DNA of 64,000 nucleotides from an uncultured Sphingomonadaceae bacterium (lineage in GTDB: Bacteria; Pseudomonadota; Alphaproteobacteria; Sphingomonadales; Sphingomonadaceae): assembly GCA_947494305.1 (NCBI GenBank), contig CANLUL010000001.1, positions 496,001 through 560,000 of the forward strand, written 5' to 3'. Of this stretch, positions 9,235 through 18,777 are shown piece after piece (the first letter of the stretch is position 1; each line of letters starts with the position of its first letter). The notes below the pieces were generated by a model, which saw nothing but the letters and a program-made list of their open reading frames with translations, made no database searches and had not been told where the DNA came from. Position numbers and translations under genes: made by a program.

Positions 9235-11448
9235 TTACACACCCAAGTTCCGCAATGCCAGTCGGAAGAGGAAAGTACTGCCTCGTTGTGCATCCCCCGT
9301 ATCCTCATAATCATATCGCCAAGTTACACCCATTGATAGGCATCCATCGTCATACGCGACGCCCAATCGATGACGAACTGGATCATAACCATCTGCAACA
9401 GATATCGGATCCTCCCGGCGATCAGTTAGATCAACAATAGCAGATCCAAAGACGGACCAATATTTGTCAATCTGATAGCGGCCTCCAATCCGAATTTCTT
9501 CCCGATCTCGAAGATCTTCCAATGCTGGTCCGATGTTTCGATTCAAGCGCAAATAACCGATTTGTGCGTAGGTGCTTCGGCTACCAACGGTCGCGTCAAT
9601 TTCATTGCGACGGATGGCCAAGCTGCTTTTGTCGAGACGAAAGCGGTGCGTGAACTTGACAATATCTTTGAACCGCACATTTGTCCGACCCACGATATCC
9701 GAGAACCGTTCTGACAATCCCGTTCCATCCGGGACAATGTTGCTGTTGTTAGCAAGGCGATAACTCTGACCGACAATTGCATTGACCGCCAAGTTTGGTC
9801 GATTAAGTTGCCATTCTAGGCCGTATGTGGCCCGGACATTGTCTTCATACCGATCGTAGCCGGGGAAACGATTTAAAGCGAAAAGGTTGCTGTCTTCCAA
9901 ATCTACGGCCCGGGCATCTTCGTTTGGAATTGAAAGATTCGCCAATCCCGGTGTCGCGACCAACTGCACCCGCGGTGTTATGGTTTGGGTTCCCCCAAAG
10001 GCCTCACCAATTAAAGGCCACTTTACATCAATGGCTGCACTGGCAATGGCGCGAGTTTGCCAACCGCTACGCCCCCTGTAAACGGCCGTTTCATTCAATG
10101 CATTGTCGTCGCTATGATATACATCTCCACGCGCAAATCCGGTGAAAGTGATTTCTTGCCCGGAGCCAGTTAACTTTCGCAAATCCCATCGCGCGGAGGC
10201 AAAGGCCCTTTGCGTATCTTGTCCCTCAGTTCGTTCTATCGCCAGGCTATTCACTTGAATCTGGGTTCTTCCGCCCAAGACGGGTTCGGCAAATCGCTTT
10301 CGATAGTCAATAACTGGAAGAACGATCGGTACGCGATTTTGTGGATCGTTTGCACGAAGGGTTTGAAAAGCCCAACCGGCAATTGAGAAATAGCTGCTAC
10401 TGCTTACGCGTTCCGCACTAATTGTTGAACGCAGGCTGTCATCGTCACTAATATCATATCGCCTCAGGAACGTCCGATCACTAACAAGCCTTGCCGATTG
10501 TGATAGGGTCCATTTATCGTTGATCCGAAAACGTCCACTAGTAGCAAAATAACCGCGAAAATCACGTTGTGAATTCGAAGCCGCAGCGGTGTTACCTGTT
10601 GCAATACGGGAGCTAGAAGTTGCGTAACCAGTTAACTGAAACGCGCCTTTTTCGTCCAAATATCGATAGGTACCGCTTAACATCGGCGCCACATCGGTGA
10701 AGACATGTGCTCTAAGAGTGGCATCTTCATTGGGTGCTATATTGAAATAATAAGGGATTGAGAAGGATGCGCCATTTGCAGCGCTAAATTTAACATTTGG
10801 TACCAAAATTCCGCTGCGATTTTCGTTACTCACAGGGTGAGAAAGACCGGGTAACGGAATGACGGGTAATCCAAAAATCTCAATACGCGCACCATCGTAG
10901 TTGACGCGCTTCTTGATCGGGTCGTAGCGGACTTTCACCGCCTTGATCTGCCAGCTTGGATTTTTGGGGCAACCGTCTTCGGTAGTAACAGCGCAAGCCG
11001 TATAGGCCGCGTTATCTAACGCCAATGCGCCATCGGCAAATCGTTCTCCGCGTTGTGCGGCGAGTCGGCTACCATCCTCAAGCACCAGCAACAGGTTGTC
11101 GATCATACCATCGCGCAGGCTATCAGTTAACTCGATGCTGTCGCCATAAGCGGTGTCGCCATCCGGGCTAGTAGAGCGAATATTGCCCGATGCGGTAACC
11201 TTGCCTGATTTGCGATTCCAAACAACTTTTTCGGCTTGAAGTTTATAGCCTTGTCGATCAAGAATCACATTGCCTTCGGCCGTTACAACGTCATTTTCAA
11301 AATCATAGTCTAATTGGTCCGCACTAAACTCTATCTGTTGGTTATTGATAGTTTTCGGTTCTTCGCTATTTTGCGCTAACAAAATTGCCCCAGAAGTTGG
11401 AATCACCAACCCAATGACGGATGCTATCAGAGCGATCGGAAATTTCAT
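9235..11448 (-). CDS. lptD: Outer-membrane LPS-assembly protein LptD
   Basis: Beta-barrel that with LptE inserts lipopolysaccharide, or an equivalent glycolipid, into the outer leaflet. The 737-residue precursor has a signal peptide (about 1-25, ending ILLAQ), an OstA/beta-jellyroll domain (about 38-145, IEFSADQLDYDFENDVVTAE, VILDRQGYKLQAEKVVWN), then a C-terminal barrel. Cysteines in AYTACAVTTEDGCPKNP and in YDDGCLSMGVTWRYDYE near the C-terminus are placed for the inter-domain disulfides known from E. coli LptD. It starts the lptD-surA-pdxA-rsmA operon, with a 100-base gap before surA. Sphingomonads often carry glycosphingolipid instead of LPS, so the physiological cargo is open. Confidence 0.94.
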   Translation of the reverse strand: MKFPIALIASVIGLVIPTSGAILLAQNSEEPKTINNQQIEFSADQLDYDFENDVVTAEGNVILDRQGYKLQAEKVVWNRKSGKVTASGNIRSTSPDGDTAYGDSIELTDSLRDGMIDNLLLVLEDGSRLAAQRGERFADGALALDNAAYTACAVTTEDGCPKNPSWQIKAVKVRYDPIKKRVNYDGARIEIFGLPVIPLPGLSHPVSNENRSGILVPNVKFSAANGASFSIPYYFNIAPNEDATLRAHVFTDVAPMLSGTYRYLDEKGAFQLTGYATSSSRIATGNTAAASNSQRDFRGYFATSGRFRINDKWTLSQSARLVSDRTFLRRYDISDDDSLRSTISAERVSSSSYFSIAGWAFQTLRANDPQNRVPIVLPVIDYRKRFAEPVLGGRTQIQVNSLAIERTEGQDTQRAFASARWDLRKLTGSGQEITFTGFARGDVYHSDDNALNETAVYRGRSGWQTRAIASAAIDVKWPLIGEAFGGTQTITPRVQLVATPGLANLSIPNEDARAVDLEDSNLFALNRFPGYDRYEDNVRATYGLEWQLNRPNLAVNAIVGQSYRLANNSNIVPDGTGLSERFSDIVGRTNVRFKDIVKFTHRFRLDKSSLAIRRNEIDATVGSRSTYAQIGYLRLNRNIGPALEDLRDREEIRIGGRYQIDKYWSVFGSAIVDLTDRREDPISVADGYDPVRHRLGVAYDDGCLSMGVTWRYDYEDTGDAQRGSTFLFRLALRNLGV

Positions 11449-11494
11449 CGACTGACTGTCCTACCTCATTTATCCCGAAAGTGGTTCACAATTA

Positions 11495-11520
11495 GATTGC
11501 AAGCAACAGAGCTTGCGATC
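11495..11520 (-). other. Hairpin upstream of lptD
   Basis: The 271-base gap between the divergent lptD and pepA genes holds a perfectly spaced stem-loop: 10-base arms (9 Watson-Crick pairs and one wobble) around a 6-base loop, 47-72 bases upstream of the lptD start. It has no U-run, so it is not an obvious terminator; it could be a leader structure in the lptD mRNA or an inverted-repeat protein site. No open reading frame in the gap is convincing. Confidence 0.4.
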
Positions 11521-11719
11521 GTTATCGTGCCTATTGCACCAGAAACAATTGGCTGCAATCCATCTTTGGCATAATTTGATGAATGGTTGATTGATAGAGT
11601 TAGGATGGAAAACTCCACCATTGCAAATCCACCCTTGATCTTTCATGGAATGCCCAAACAAATCCCTGGCCTGAGACTAGGTAATTAACTCTGCCAGAAT
11701 TGAAAAGGACGGACTCCCC

Positions 11720-13177
11720 ATGATGATTGCATTTGCCAACGACTGCCCGAAAAATGCCGATGTGCTGGTTTTTGCCATTGCCAAAGACGCTCTCGATGAG
11801 GCCGAACTTGCAATTGAACAAGCGGACCTTGTGCTTAGTGCCGCAAAGACAGCCAGATTTGAAGGCAAGCCTGGAGAGGTTTTTGAAACATTTGTGGAAG
11901 AGTCTGGCACAGTTAAGCGAGTGATTTTGGCTGGAATAGGTAAAGGAAAAAGGCTGAATGTAGAATCTGCCGGTGGATCAATGGTCGCAAAAATTCTTAC
12001 TTCTGGGGCAAAACATCTGGCTATTCACCAAAGCGGAATGGACCAGTGGCAGCTGGCGCGATTTGTGTTTGGTGCGAAACTGAGAAGTTGGCGGATTGAC
12101 AAATACCGCACGACAATGCCGGAAAAACAAAAACCGACATTGGAAGCTATCACCGTCCTGGACCAGAATCTGGAGACAGCGAAGGAATGGCAAGACCTTA
12201 ATGCTGTTTCAGAAGGTGTGGCGCTCACCCGTGAATTGGTGGCCGAACCCGCCAACGTGATTTATCCGGAGAGCTTTGTTGCGCGCTGCGAAGAACTAAA
12301 GGATCTGGGCGTAGAGTTTCAGGTTCTCGACCAGGAAGAAATGGAAAAACTTGGTATGGGAGCGTTACTCGGCGTTTCCCAAGGCTCGGTAAAACCGCCA
12401 CGCATGCTAGCGATGCGTTGGGACGGAACAAATGGAAGCCAGAAACGACCGCTTGCCCTAGTTGGCAAAGGTGTAACGTTTGATACTGGCGGCATTTCCT
12501 TGAAACCCGGCCCCGGTATGGGTGATATGAAGTTCGATATGGGCGGGGCAGGAGCTGTGGCCGGTACGATGAAAGCCCTAGCAGGGCGTAAGGCCAATGT
12601 GCATGTCGTTGGTGTTTGCGGGCTGGTTGAAAATATGCCTGATGGCAATGCTCAGCGACCTGGTGACGTTGTTACCAGCATGAGTGGTCAGACAATTGAA
12701 GTTTTAAATACCGATGCAGAAGGTCGCCTCGTGCTTTCTGATGCCTTGCACTGGACACAGGAAGAATTTGATCCCGAAGTTGTAATCAATCTGGCAACTC
12801 TGACGGGTGCTATTATCATCTCTCTGGGCGATCAGCATGCGGGTTGCTTCTGCAATGACGATGATTTGGCTGAGGATCTTCTGGAGGCCGGGAAAAAGTC
12901 GGGCGACCCACTCTGGCGCTTCCCGCTAAATGCTGCCTATGACAAGCAGATAAACTCCCCCATTGCCGACATGCAGAATATTGGTGGTAAAGGAGCGGGG
13001 TCGATTACCGCCGCTCAATTCCTACAGCGCTTTATTAAGGATGGTGTAAAATGGTCGCATCTTGATATTGCCGGGATGGTTTGGGCTGATAAACCCGGCC
13101 CTCTATGGGATAAGGGCGCAACAGGCTATGGTGTTCGGCTACTCAATCAATATATTACGGACAACTTTGAAAAATGA
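11720..13177 (+). CDS. pepA: Leucyl aminopeptidase (M17)
   Basis: Cytosolic two-metal aminopeptidase of the M17 family, releasing N-terminal residues from peptides; in some bacteria PepA also binds DNA. The 485-residue protein has the usual N-terminal macro-like domain and a C-terminal catalytic domain with LVGKGVTFDTGGISLKPG (catalytic Lys and metal Asp), MKFDMGGAGAVAGTMKAL, and the M17 signature NTDAEGRLVLSDAL (metal Asp/Glu and catalytic Arg). The start is preceded by AAGGACGGA. It leads a plus-strand group with holC, a common alphaproteobacterial arrangement. Identification is firm. Confidence 0.96.
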   Translation: MMIAFANDCPKNADVLVFAIAKDALDEAELAIEQADLVLSAAKTARFEGKPGEVFETFVEESGTVKRVILAGIGKGKRLNVESAGGSMVAKILTSGAKHLAIHQSGMDQWQLARFVFGAKLRSWRIDKYRTTMPEKQKPTLEAITVLDQNLETAKEWQDLNAVSEGVALTRELVAEPANVIYPESFVARCEELKDLGVEFQVLDQEEMEKLGMGALLGVSQGSVKPPRMLAMRWDGTNGSQKRPLALVGKGVTFDTGGISLKPGPGMGDMKFDMGGAGAVAGTMKALAGRKANVHVVGVCGLVENMPDGNAQRPGDVVTSMSGQTIEVLNTDAEGRLVLSDALHWTQEEFDPEVVINLATLTGAIIISLGDQHAGCFCNDDDLAEDLLEAGKKSGDPLWRFPLNAAYDKQINSPIADMQNIGGKGAGSITAAQFLQRFIKDGVKWSHLDIAGMVWADKPGPLWDKGATGYGVRLLNQYITDNFEK

Positions 13178-13215
13178 AGCCTGGTTTAAAGACCATAGTG
13201 AATTGAATTTGCGAT

Positions 13216-13653
13216 ATGCAAGTTGATTTTTATCATCTGACCCGAGACCCTGCTGAAAAGTTGGTGCCAGTGCTGGCATCCAAATGCCTTGATGCCGACG
13301 AAAAAATACTCATAGTTTCGGACGAAGAAGACCAAAAAGCCCAGTTAAGTAATGCCTTGTGGAGCCATAGTGCCACTAGTTTTCTGGCAAATGATGTAAG
13401 TGGATCAGAACAGGAAGCGCATCAGCCAATCCTGATTTCAGATCAATGCCATCCGGCTAACGCTGCGGAATTCATTTTGCTTTCTGACGGGAAGTGGCGC
13501 GGTGAAGCACTTGATTTTAAACGCGCTTTCTATCTGTTTGCTGATGACAAAATAGAGGAAGCTCGCACAGCATGGCGCGAACTATCTGCCAATTCGGATG
13601 TTACTTCGCGATATTGGAAACAGGATGGCAGTCGCTGGGTGGAAGGCCCATGA
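13216..13653 (+). CDS. holC: DNA polymerase III chi subunit
   Basis: Chi subunit of the clamp-loader complex, linking the polymerase III holoenzyme to single-strand binding protein. The 145-residue product has the short family length, with an N-terminus MQVDFYHLTRDPAEKLVPVL matching HolC, and a middle HQPILISDQCHPANAAEFIL and FYLFADDKIEEARTAWREL typical of the C-terminal half. It lies 38 bases downstream of pepA, the neighbour usual in alphaproteobacteria. No unusual features. Confidence 0.9.
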   Translation: MQVDFYHLTRDPAEKLVPVLASKCLDADEKILIVSDEEDQKAQLSNALWSHSATSFLANDVSGSEQEAHQPILISDQCHPANAAEFILLSDGKWRGEALDFKRAFYLFADDKIEEARTAWRELSANSDVTSRYWKQDGSRWVEGP

Positions 13654-13719
13654 TTTGCGTATCCAGATAAACATGGGTATTCGATCAATCGGTCGCGTTT
13701 TGAATATGGAATTTTAATC

Positions 13720-14220
13720 ATGAAGAAATTGCTGATCCTTCCTGCAGCGGCATTGATTGCCTCATGCGGGAGCAATGACGAAGTCGCTTCAGGGACATTT
13801 ACTGATGGAGATGGCAATGAAGGCAGCTACTCCGTTAGCGGTGATGATGAAAATGCCGAGATGACCTTCAAATCCGAAGATGGTGAGGTCAAATTCACTA
13901 CCGGAAACAAAGCATCTGAAGATTTGCCAATGGGTGTTAAGTTATACCCCGGTGCGAATGTCCAGACTAGCATCAAGGGCATGGGCGATGGTCAGTCTGG
14001 TGCCATGGTTGTTTTTAAAAGCGATGACGATCAAGATAAGGTCTTGGGGTTTTACCGGGACCAGATGCAATCTCTTGGAATAGACGTCCGGACCGAAGTT
14101 AGCACTGGTGATATGAAAATGATTGGTGGTGAGCAGAAGGATGGTAAAGTGTTTAACGTTTCCGTCACCAAAGAATCGAATGGCGGGGTTATTGTAAACT
14201 TGTTGATCGGCGGAAAATAG
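13720..14220 (+). CDS. Putative lipoprotein of unknown function
   Basis: Not assigned to a named family. The 166-residue precursor starts MKKLLILPAAALIASCGSND, a type II signal peptide with lipobox IASC, so the mature protein should be lipidated at Cys16. The mature part is acidic, rich in Asp, Glu and Gly (DGDGNEGSYSVSGDDENAEM), then turns into a compact domain with KLYPGANVQTSIKGMGDGQS and DQDKVLGFYRDQMQSLGIDV, which resembles periplasmic small alpha/beta domains found in sphingomonad hypothetical proteins. It follows holC by 66 bases and may be separately transcribed. Convergent with the ribosomal oxygenase gene. Confidence 0.75.
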   Translation: MKKLLILPAAALIASCGSNDEVASGTFTDGDGNEGSYSVSGDDENAEMTFKSEDGEVKFTTGNKASEDLPMGVKLYPGANVQTSIKGMGDGQSGAMVVFKSDDDQDKVLGFYRDQMQSLGIDVRTEVSTGDMKMIGGEQKDGKVFNVSVTKESNGGVIVNLLIGGK

Positions 14221-14262
14221 AATATAATTCAATGCCTTAATAGGCTCTTAAGATATATTCTC

Positions 14263-15411
14263 TTACTTTTTGTCGAGATACAAGCTGCCCTGATTATACA
14301 ACAAGTTGAGCAGCGCGATAGCATTAGACGATTTAGCATAATTCATTGGGTCATCGATTTCATCCAAGGCGCAAATTGTTTCGGCCAATTTCACGACATC
14401 TTTCGCACATTCGAACATCTCGCCATCTACAAATAGCACCAATGCATTTGATCGATGTCGAATAAATGAATAGCGGCTGGCTGGATTTTTTTTCAAAGCC
14501 TGTCCTGCTCTGATTTCACTAAGTAATTTTTCGGTGGACATAGGGTTTTCAGGTGCCCAGTCGACTTCAGGATATTTGACTGCGCTGTTATATCGACCGA
14601 ACCATTCAGCGAAATCGTCCCGATCTGCCAAATTTGCGGTCACCATATTGTGCAATCGATCAATGGCTTTGGGAAGGATTTCACCCGGATTTTCCTGCAT
14701 CTCAAGATCAGGGTCACTGTAACGATCATCTTCGATATCGGCGGGCTTTTCATCAACCCAGTGGCTAAGCAAGTCTGTTTTAGAAGGCGCACGAAAACCA
14801 ATGGAATAGGTCATGCAGTCCTGTCCGAGAGCCACGCCATTGTGAGATAGTCCCGGCGGAATATACAAAATGTCACCCGGCTCGCAAACCCACTCATCCA
14901 AGGCTTCGAATTCTGCGAGCAGTTTTAACTGATCATTTGATATGAGTTTGGAATTTTCATCACAAACTGCGCCGACTTGCCAGCGGCGCTTTCCCAGTCC
15001 TTGTATCAAAAAAACATCATATTGATCGAAATGCGGTCCGACCCCGCCGTCTTCGGCTGCATAGCTGACCATGACATCATCAATACGCCAGTCTGGTATG
15101 AACCGAAAGGGTTGGATCAATGCCGCTACTTGCGAAACATAATGGTCAACGGCTTGTACTAGCAATGTCCAGTGCCTGTTTCCCAGGTCGCTGAAACGAG
15201 ACTCAGCGAGCGGGCCATGTTCGACTTTCCAGTCATCATCCGCTTGGATAACCAGTCGCGATTCAATGTCGTCTTCGCAAGCCAGTCCAGCCAATTCATC
15301 GGGCTCCAGAGGATTGTGCCATTCATTCCAGGGATTTCGGATAAAAAGCGGTTTCTTCTGCCAATAATCGCGGAGGAACGTCTCTGCGTCAAAATTCTCG
15401 AGTTTCAGCAC
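14263..15411 (-). CDS. roxA: Cupin-fold 2-oxoglutarate oxygenase, ribosomal protein L16 arginine hydroxylase type
   Basis: JmjC-type Fe(II)/2-oxoglutarate oxygenase; the family member YcfD/RoxA hydroxylates an arginine of ribosomal protein L16. Length 382 (E. coli 373). The N-terminus FLRDYWQKKPLFIRNPW is the family signature, and the metal triad is visible as HFDQYDVFL (HxD) and the distal His in PPGLSHNGVALG. The C-terminal part contains a winged-helix-like segment. It begins with GTG at 15411, 17 bases after the sugar dehydrogenase stop on the same strand, so probably co-transcribed. The molecular target is inferred from the family. Confidence 0.88.
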   Translation of the reverse strand: MLKLENFDAETFLRDYWQKKPLFIRNPWNEWHNPLEPDELAGLACEDDIESRLVIQADDDWKVEHGPLAESRFSDLGNRHWTLLVQAVDHYVSQVAALIQPFRFIPDWRIDDVMVSYAAEDGGVGPHFDQYDVFLIQGLGKRRWQVGAVCDENSKLISNDQLKLLAEFEALDEWVCEPGDILYIPPGLSHNGVALGQDCMTYSIGFRAPSKTDLLSHWVDEKPADIEDDRYSDPDLEMQENPGEILPKAIDRLHNMVTANLADRDDFAEWFGRYNSAVKYPEVDWAPENPMSTEKLLSEIRAGQALKKNPASRYSFIRHRSNALVLFVDGEMFECAKDVVKLAETICALDEIDDPMNYAKSSNAIALLNLLYNQGSLYLDKK

Positions 15412-15428
15412 AATAGCAAAGCAGAAAG

Positions 15429-16631
15429 CTATTTCGGAACGACGCGCAGTATCTTGCTATCTTTACCGCCATTATCTTCGGTCAGGAGGTAAAGATAACC
15501 ATCGGGACCACTTCTCACGTCACGGAACCTTGCATCCAATTCGCCAAACAGTTCCATTTGTTTGCCCAGAGAACCGTCGGCACTCATATCGACATGCCGA
15601 ACGTGCTTGAGCGCCAGCGCGGAAAGAAACAGATCACCCTGCCATTTGGGAAACGCTTCTCCCGCATATTGTGCAAAGCCAGACGGAGCGATCGATGGCG
15701 TAAAGTGGACGAGCGATTGCTCGGTTCCATCAAGCGCTTCGAAGGGAGAGACACGACCACCCGAATAGTCGAGTGCATAGGTGACGGTTGGCCACCCATA
15801 ATTGGCCGCTTTTTTGATATGATTGATTTCGTCGCCGCCAGCGGGGCCGTGTTCATTGGACAAGATTCGGCCATCTGAGATCAGGAGGATACCCTGCGGA
15901 TTACGATGTCCATAGGACCAGATTTCCGGCAACGCGCCTTCCTTGTTTACAAAGGGATTATTGGCCGGGATGGATCCGTCATCATTGAGCCGGACAATTT
16001 TTCCGAAATGGTTATCGAGTTTCTGCGCTTCCTCACGAAAGTGGAAAGCATCTCCTACGGGCATTAGCAACGATCCATCCGGCAGGAACGTGATGCGGGC
16101 ACCATAGTGATTCCCCTGAACTCGCGATGGTGAAGCGGTAAATAATTGCCTGCCGTTAATGAGTTTTAACTCTTCACCGTCTCCATTCAGTTCGAAGCGC
16201 GTGAGTATCAATGTGTTTTCGTCGTCAGGTTGTTTCCCGGTATAGCTGATATAGACTAGCTTGTTGGCTTCGAACTCTGGATGCAGCACAATGTCAAACA
16301 ATCCCGCTTGCATTCCTGCACCAAAATGAACTTTGGGAAACTGCTCTCCGGAGTTGAAATCATAAATTACCTTGTGCGTTCCATCTGGTTGAACATGCAG
16401 CAATTTGCCTGTTCGCTCCGTCACCAACATGGTGGCATCGGGTAAAAACGCCAGAGACCACGGGTGATCAAGACCATCTGCAACGGTTTGGATCTCGTAG
16501 TTGATGGGAGGCGCATCTGCTCTTCCGGCCAACTGGCTGGTCTTTTCACCGCTGGTTGACGCTCCATTGTTTGAGCATGCAGCCATTGATCCGATGGCTA
16601 GACAGGCGAGGGTGAATTTCATCAAATGCAT
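15429..16631 (-). CDS. PQQ-dependent aldose sugar dehydrogenase-like lipoprotein
   Basis: Six-bladed beta-propeller of the soluble glucose/aldose sugar dehydrogenase (YliI/Asd) family, oxidising sugars with pyrroloquinoline quinone. From the ATG at 16631, which has GGAG 9 bases upstream (a GTG at 16646 is possible), it encodes 400 residues. The leader ends MAACSNNG, a probable lipobox. Seen: GLDHPWSLAFLPDATMLVTERTGKL (shown in two parts here: GLDHPWSLAFLPD and MLVTERTGKL), YGARITFLPDGSLLMPVGD, SYGHRNPQGILL, EHGPAGGDEINHI and NYGWPTVTYALDYSG, matching propeller loops with PQQ and calcium ligands. Whether the host makes PQQ is unknown. Confidence 0.88.
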   Translation of the reverse strand: MHLMKFTLACLAIGSMAACSNNGASTSGEKTSQLAGRADAPPINYEIQTVADGLDHPWSLAFLPDATMLVTERTGKLLHVQPDGTHKVIYDFNSGEQFPKVHFGAGMQAGLFDIVLHPEFEANKLVYISYTGKQPDDENTLILTRFELNGDGEELKLINGRQLFTASPSRVQGNHYGARITFLPDGSLLMPVGDAFHFREEAQKLDNHFGKIVRLNDDGSIPANNPFVNKEGALPEIWSYGHRNPQGILLISDGRILSNEHGPAGGDEINHIKKAANYGWPTVTYALDYSGGRVSPFEALDGTEQSLVHFTPSIAPSGFAQYAGEAFPKWQGDLFLSALALKHVRHVDMSADGSLGKQMELFGELDARFRDVRSGPDGYLYLLTEDNGGKDSKILRVVPK

Positions 16632-16753
16632 ATTCAGTTTCTCCACAACGTTCCCAACCTATCAAAGATGATGTGCAATTTGTCCACTGGCTTCATTACT
16701 CTTGATCCGCAGGTGAAAGTGGCTACCGTTTAGCTCGAAAGTGGAGAAACGAT

Positions 16754-17188
16754 ATGGCGGCGACAATTAGATTCCTGTTTGGACTTTTGGGAGGAGCAGT
16801 TGCAGCCTATATTCTGGCAAATTTGTTCAACTCTCAGTTTGTCATCAATGCCCATAACGTGCCGGTGAGTTTTAGCGACCGTTTCAATATGACTATGTTC
16901 GATCTTTCGAACATGTACCTCTATCTGGTGATAATATTGGTTTCATTTCTGATAGCATTTGGGATCGCCGGATTGCTGAAGCGCTTTTTGCCAAAACTAT
17001 CGACTGTTGCTTACCCTATAGCCGGTGCTGCCGCCATCGGAACGGCGCTTGGGTTTATGTATGCAACCTTTCAAACGGTGCCCATCAGCGGAGCACGATC
17101 GACATTGGGATTCCTCTCTCAGGTCGTGGCAGGCGGCTTTGGTGGTTGGGTATATGGAAAGATATTGTTGCGCCGGAAAGCAACCTGA
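16754..17188 (+). CDS. Four-helix inner-membrane protein of unknown function
   Basis: Not recognised. 144 residues with four likely membrane segments: about 5-24 (FLFGLLGGAVAAYILANLF), 55-77 (YLYLVIILVSFLIAFGIAGL), 87-107 (AYPIAGAAAIGTALGFMYA) and 120-138 (GFLSQVVAGGFGGWVYGKI). Glycine-rich helices suggest tight packing. The C-terminus is basic (LLRRKAT) and likely cytoplasmic. The ATG has GGAG 7 bases upstream. It is divergent from the sugar dehydrogenase and converges with the DUF1295 gene 5 bases further on. No motif points to a function. Confidence 0.75.
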   Translation: MAATIRFLFGLLGGAVAAYILANLFNSQFVINAHNVPVSFSDRFNMTMFDLSNMYLYLVIILVSFLIAFGIAGLLKRFLPKLSTVAYPIAGAAAIGTALGFMYATFQTVPISGARSTLGFLSQVVAGGFGGWVYGKILLRRKAT

Positions 17189-17193
17189 AAAAA

Positions 17194-18051
17194 TCATTTC
17201 GGTGGTTTTGGGAAGAGCACAGGTGTTTTTGCAAGATATTCCTGAAAAGCCGGCTCATCGCCCCACCGTTCTTTGGCGACCTTAGCGAGCAGCGGAACAC
17301 CGCTAATGCGGGTGAGAAGGAAAAAGACAAACAGTGGAGAGATGATTGTCAGCCATTGCCAGCCGCTTAACAAAGGCAATGACGCAACGGTGATACCGGT
17401 CCACAGCAAGATTTCTCCAAAATAATTGGGGTGTCTCGACCAAGCCCAAAGGCCAGTGTTGATGAAACGCCCCTTATTCTCTGGATTGGCTCGGAATTTC
17501 GATTTTTGATTGTCGGCAACCACTTCGAACAGGAAGCCTGCGATCCACAGGGAAAAGCCAACAATCGCAAAAATATCAATCGGAAGGCGAGTGCTGGATG
17601 TGATGATCATCAGTGCGCTAGCAACCGTTAGAGCGACCCAAGTGCCTTGCATTGTCCATGTGACAAGGAACCGCAACGGGTTAGTTTTAATCTTGTCAAA
17701 GCGTACGTCTTTGCCATCTCCGCTGATCCGGCGAAACAGGAAGGTGCCGAGCCTACTAGCCCAAATAACTACCATGAGAGCAACTATGATCGCACGCAGA
17801 TCAAGTGGTGCAGACAACCAGCAAGCTGCAACAATCACCGTCAAATAGGTAAGGGAACCGGTCAAATCATAATATTTTTCGGTCTGAAAGATACTCGCCG
17901 GGATGAACGCCAACCAGTTTACCGCAAAAGCAAATATTCCGCAGAGGAGAAATACTGGCAGGGATCCGATCGTAGTTCCCCCTTGGCTTCCACCCCAAGC
18001 CACACTCAGACCAATGGCTACTGCAGTAATGATGGAGATGATCGATTTCAT
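17194..18051 (-). CDS. DUF1295 / steroid 5-alpha-reductase-like membrane protein
   Basis: Integral membrane protein of the DUF1295 family, related to the C-terminal methyltransferase/reductase fold of steroid 5-alpha-reductases and isoprenylcysteine methyltransferases. I place the start at the ATG at 18051, which has GGGGGAAG upstream, giving 285 residues; an upstream in-frame start at 18117 lacks such a site. About six to seven hydrophobic segments are seen. The C-terminal signature is present: FEVVADNQKSKFRANPENKGRFINTG (read as FEVVADNQKSKFR and GRFINTGLWAWSRHPNYFGE), followed by NLLLL-type helices and EERWG-like KERWGDEPAFQEYLAKT. Substrate unknown. Confidence 0.85.
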   Translation of the reverse strand: MKSIISIITAVAIGLSVAWGGSQGGTTIGSLPVFLLCGIFAFAVNWLAFIPASIFQTEKYYDLTGSLTYLTVIVAACWLSAPLDLRAIIVALMVVIWASRLGTFLFRRISGDGKDVRFDKIKTNPLRFLVTWTMQGTWVALTVASALMIITSSTRLPIDIFAIVGFSLWIAGFLFEVVADNQKSKFRANPENKGRFINTGLWAWSRHPNYFGEILLWTGITVASLPLLSGWQWLTIISPLFVFFLLTRISGVPLLAKVAKERWGDEPAFQEYLAKTPVLFPKPPK

Positions 18052-18151
18052 ATGGTTTCTTCCCCCGTAAAATAAGCGAACTTTTCGCCCTGATACACAA
18101 TACCTTTCTATTAGCATTGCCGATCGTGGACACTACTGTCAAAGGGTCAAA

Positions 18152-18697
18152 ATGTCGCGATTGATCCTCTTTAACAAGCCTTATGGTGTGCTTTCGCAGT
18201 TTACAGACAAAGGGTCTCCAACAAAACGGCAAACACTTTCAGATTTTATTGATGTGCCCGGCGTCTATCCTGCGGGCCGCCTCGACCGAGATAGTGAAGG
18301 TTTGCTGCTGCTGACAGACGACGGAAAACTGCAATCTCGGATCGCTGATCCGAAACATAAAATGCCAAAGACCTATCTTGCACAAGTCGAGGGTGAGGCT
18401 GGGGAAGAGGCATTGAACAAGCTTCGAGCTGGTGTTGAGTTAAAGGATGGTATCACGCGTCCTGCAGAAGTCGAACCTATTGCCGAGCCAGAGCTTTGGC
18501 CACGCAATCCACCAATTCGGGTGAGAAAGACAGTGCCCGATTCTTGGCTCAAATTGACCATTATCGAAGGAAAAAACCGTCAAGTGCGCCGTATGACGGC
18601 AGCGGTTGATCTTCCAACCCTGCGCTTGGTTCGGTGGCAGGTGGGAGAATGGCTTTTGGATGATCTAAAACCCGGAGAATGGCGGGACGCCATCTAA
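18152..18697 (+). CDS. rluE: 23S rRNA pseudouridine synthase, RluE type
   Basis: RsuA/RluB/E-family pseudouridine synthase. The 181-residue protein has no S4 RNA-binding domain, like E. coli RluE, which modifies U2457 of 23S rRNA. Seen: start [19 protein letters not shown], catalytic loop [19 protein letters not shown] with the active-site Asp (about residue 45), KTYLAQVEG, and [16 protein letters not shown] near the C-terminus. It stands 80 bases upstream of ndk and divergent from the DUF1295 gene. Exact target uridine is inferred from the family. Confidence 0.93.
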   Translation: MSRLILFNKPYGVLSQFTDKGSPTKRQTLSDFIDVPGVYPAGRLDRDSEGLLLLTDDGKLQSRIADPKHKMPKTYLAQVEGEAGEEALNKLRAGVELKDGITRPAEVEPIAEPELWPRNPPIRVRKTVPDSWLKLTIIEGKNRQVRRMTAAVDLPTLRLVRWQVGEWLLDDLKPGEWRDAI

Positions 18698-18777
18698 CTG
18701 CAAAACTTGCCATGTTGCAGTGCAGCGGCTAAGGGCGGCGCAACTTTTCAACAAACCCCAAAATATGGAGCTTTATC

